In this document: positions 5,670 to 7,441 of the stretch, piece by piece
How positions within the stretch are numbered: the first letter of the stretch is position 1
Layout of the letters: every line of letters starts with the position of its first letter
Assembly (NCBI GenBank): GCA_024998705.1
Contig: JACOEF010000379.1
Span: forward strand, 1 to 7,441
Direction of reading: 5' to 3'
Source: Nitrospira sp.
GTDB lineage: Bacteria > Nitrospirota > Nitrospiria > Nitrospirales > Nitrospiraceae
Length of the DNA stretch: 7,441 nucleotides
Notes under the pieces: generated by a model
Databases searched by the model: none
What the model was told of the DNA's origin: nothing
Seen by the model: only the letters and a program-made list of their open reading frames with translations
Made by a program: the position numbers and the translations under genes

Positions 5670-6692
5670 ATGGAATTGCGTCAACTTGAATACTTCATAG
5701 CCGTGGCGGCCCACCAAAACTTCAGCCGTGCAGCGGAACATGTCCATGTCTCCCAACCGTCCCTCTCGATCCAAATCGGTGGACTCGAAAAGGAGCTGGG
5801 CACCCGCCTGTTCGATCGGCTCGGCCGAAAGGTTGTCCTGACCCCGGCCGGAGAATTGTTCCATGTACATGCTGAACGAGCCTTGCGAGAGCTCGATCAA
5901 GCGGAGCAGGTCGTCCAGGAACTGCTTGGCGCCTAACGCGGTCGCTTGGTGGTGGGGGCACTCTCAACGGTCAACTCGTACCTCATCGCCCCGCTCGTGT
6001 CTCGATTCAAGCAGCGCTTCCCTGACATCCACCTGCAAGTGCATGCTCAGGCCTCGGCCGATGTCGTCAACGGGCTGTTGTCCCACCATCTCGACATCGG
6101 AATCTGCCTCCTGCCATTGACGCATCCTCACCTGACGACCGTTCCACTTTTTGAAGAGCGATTGGCCCTCGTCGCCCCCGCAAGTATGACAATCGGCACA
6201 CGTCGTGCGCGCATGCGGGACCTCGCGCGGCTCCCCCTGATCCTGATGCCGGTTGATTATTGCCTGCGCAAAATGGTCGAAGCCGAATGTGCGAAGGCGG
6301 GCGTACATCCGCAGGTGGTGCTGGAAATGAGCTCGCCGGAGGGAATCCTTCAGGCTGTCGAGGAAGGGACCGGCGCCACAATCCTTCCCGAGCTCTTCGT
6401 CCGCTCGCGACGTCCCGGCTTGGCGCTGCAAGTAATTGATCTCTACGATCCCACTCCCCGACATGCCGTCGGCTTGGCCTACCTCACCAAACGGCATCGC
6501 AGCTTGGCCGCGGAAGAGTTTGCGGCGCTCTGCCAAACAACCATGCGGGACTTGCAGTCCGACCCCTCGCCGAGCAAGTCGACCCAACGAGGGAAACGAG
6601 CGGCAGGACACTCCGTGCCTTCCTTCAAGCAGGCCTCTTCTGTCCGCCAAAACCCCGCCTCGACCTTGAAAGTCAGGCGGCCCGTTGGATAG
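5670..6692 (+). pseudogene. LysR-family transcriptional regulator (CynR-like) interrupted by one in-frame stop
   Basis: Residues 1-88 form a complete winged helix-turn-helix: MELRQLEYFIAVA, the HTH at about 18-37 (FSRAAEHVHVSQPSLSIQI), then ELGTRLFDRLGRKVVLTPAG and the linker helix. TAA at 5934-5936 stops translation at codon 89. The same frame continues immediately as RGRLVVGALSTVNSYLIAPLV and a full effector-binding domain to about residue 295, then a basic Ser/Arg-rich tail to TAG 6690-6692. Without the stop it would be a normal LysR protein with a slightly long C-terminus (340 codons). As written it gives a DNA-binding fragment. A TTG at 5946 could restart the effector half, but no ribosome binding site precedes it. 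Divergence from the globin gene suggests that gene as its original target. A consensus error cannot be excluded. Confidence 0.85.
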
Positions 6693-6771
6693 AATGCCGT
6701 GATATCCAAGCCACTCCTCTGCCAGTCGGCACGTAATGTCGGAGCGTTGTGCGCTCTGAAACTCGGTTTAT

Positions 6772-6778
6772 AAGGAGG
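6772..6778 (+). promoter_or_regulatory. Strong ribosome binding site for the exported protein gene
   Basis: AAGGAGG lies five bases before ATG 6784 and eight before ATG 6787. It is the strongest Shine-Dalgarno match in the window and suggests efficient translation. Confidence 0.7.
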
Positions 6779-6783
6779 CCTTC

Positions 6784-7314
6784 ATGATGCATCGCAAGCG
6801 GATGTTCACTGCCCTGATGGCGACGATGGGCTCCCTCTGTCTTGCTGCGATGGTGAATGCAGGGCCATATGAACTGAGTAAGGACGACTTGACCGATCCC
6901 AAAGGCATTGCGAGCCAGGAAGTGTCCCTGTTCGGAATCAAGTTGGGAGATGATGAAGGCAAAGCACTGGACGGGCTGGTGAACGAAAAGATCCCCGGCA
7001 TCAAAGCAGAACAAGAAGCGACCTTTATTTTCCTACTCGATCAACGCAAACCGACCGGCCCGATGGCCGGAGTTCGGGTACAGGACGGCAAGGTCGATCT
7101 TATTTTCATCAACAATCGCTTCGCCTATAAGACTCGCGGCATCTTTCGCAATGTGCTCAACAGCGAGAGTCCAGACGATGTGCGCAAGCTACTCGGGAAA
7201 GAGGATTACGGCGACGAAAACGTGATGGGTGCGATACTCGCCTATGATAAGCAGGGCTTCCAGGTCAACTACCTCGGGAAAGACGTGAACGTAGAGTTTT
7301 CACTTCCTCACTAG
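6784..7314 (+). CDS. Small exported protein of unknown function
   Basis: This 176-residue protein has a clear Sec signal peptide: a basic start (MMHRKR), a hydrophobic core (ALMATMGSLCLAAM) and a VNAG cleavage site near residue 26. The mature part has two stretches that look like related halves: SLFGIKLGDDEGKALDGLV (about 48-66), and ESPDDVRKLLGKEDYGDEN followed by a YDKQGFQVNYLGKDVNVEF strand pattern near the C-terminus. That 'small G-I-x-L-G or LLGKE helix, then beta strands' layout is reminiscent of small periplasmic BamE-like folds, but this is only a resemblance. No cysteines remain after cleavage and no catalytic motif is seen. A minor alternative start is ATG 6787. It follows the LysR gene on the same strand after 91 bases and may have its own promoter, though none is clear. 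Confidence 0.82.
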   Translation: MMHRKRMFTALMATMGSLCLAAMVNAGPYELSKDDLTDPKGIASQEVSLFGIKLGDDEGKALDGLVNEKIPGIKAEQEATFIFLLDQRKPTGPMAGVRVQDGKVDLIFINNRFAYKTRGIFRNVLNSESPDDVRKLLGKEDYGDENVMGAILAYDKQGFQVNYLGKDVNVEFSLPH

Positions 7315-7441
7315 ACCATTCCGCCCGGGGAAAGATCTCACTCCCCCTTCCCCAATCTGCCGTCCTCGGCTTCATGCCGTTCCAGCCGCGAGCCTGGCGC
7401 AGTCCGTCCTTGCGGGAGACGCAGCCCTTCCCCCTCGCTCG
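7315..7441. other. Gene-free right end
   Basis: I see no convincing reading frame, ribosome binding site or terminator here. The first part is C-rich (CTCCCCCTTCCCC at 7341-7353). A gene beginning beyond the window edge cannot be judged. Confidence 0.5.

Noticed and set aside
6742..6756. GAGCG-N5-CGCTC hairpin upstream of the exported protein gene
   Set aside because: A 5-bp stem without a T-run is expected by chance in GC-rich DNA; there is not enough to call a terminator or operator.
6767..6772. TTTATA as a -10 promoter box for the exported protein
   Set aside because: It overlaps the ribosome binding site, so a transcript from it would lack that site.
1..7441. Alternative genetic code with TAA and TAG read as Gln
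   Set aside because: Protease (TAA), dehydrogenase (TAG, twice), globin (TAG) and the small genes (TAG, TAA) end at TAA or TAG; for the recognised families this is the expected length. Only the three positions in the two regulators would benefit.

Overview
The window is GC-rich bacterial chromosome with tightly packed genes. Gene content and protein flavour (S1C protease, lipB and glutamate dehydrogenase in a row, a lipoprotein truncated haemoglobin, a CynR-like LysR gene, small unknown exported proteins) recall Nitrospira or a relative. That assignment is by recognition only, not by a search. There is no mobile element, tRNA, rRNA or CRISPR array.

Layout. (1) 1-840, plus strand: the 3' part of an RpoD-like sigma factor gene whose start lies left of the window and which carries two in-frame stops (TAA 619, TAG 769). 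(2) 841-964: a gap with a long RNA-type hairpin flanked by exact 10-base direct repeats. (3) 965-4122: an apparent operon of a signal-peptide-bearing HtrA-like protease, lipB (octanoyltransferase) and glutamate dehydrogenase, with a 3-base gap and then a 1-base overlap. (4) 4234-4951: two small unknown genes, one a four-helix membrane protein. (5) A terminator-like hairpin at 4970-5009 separates them from a convergent minus-strand gene for a lipid-anchored group 1 truncated haemoglobin (5011-5490). (6) 5494-5669: a divergent intergenic region with a very AT-rich core and an ATATTA-N10-TAATAT dyad, in front of (7) a LysR regulator gene (5670-6692) broken by one TAA between its DNA-binding and effector domains. 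(8) 6784-7314: a small exported protein of unknown function. (9) 7315-7441: no gene seen.

How it fits together. The protease works in the envelope. LipB starts lipoylation of the 2-oxoacid dehydrogenase and glycine cleavage complexes. Glutamate dehydrogenase links nitrogen to 2-oxoglutarate. The globin would bind O2 or NO outside the cytoplasm and would be the natural target of the divergent LysR regulator.

The most striking point is that both transcription-control genes, and no others, are interrupted. All three stops are one C-to-T change from a glutamine codon, and the frame is otherwise intact. Real recent decay, a consensus error or stop read-through are the options. Wholesale reassignment of TAA/TAG is unlikely because the other genes end at TAA or TAG where their families or protein ends would place the end.
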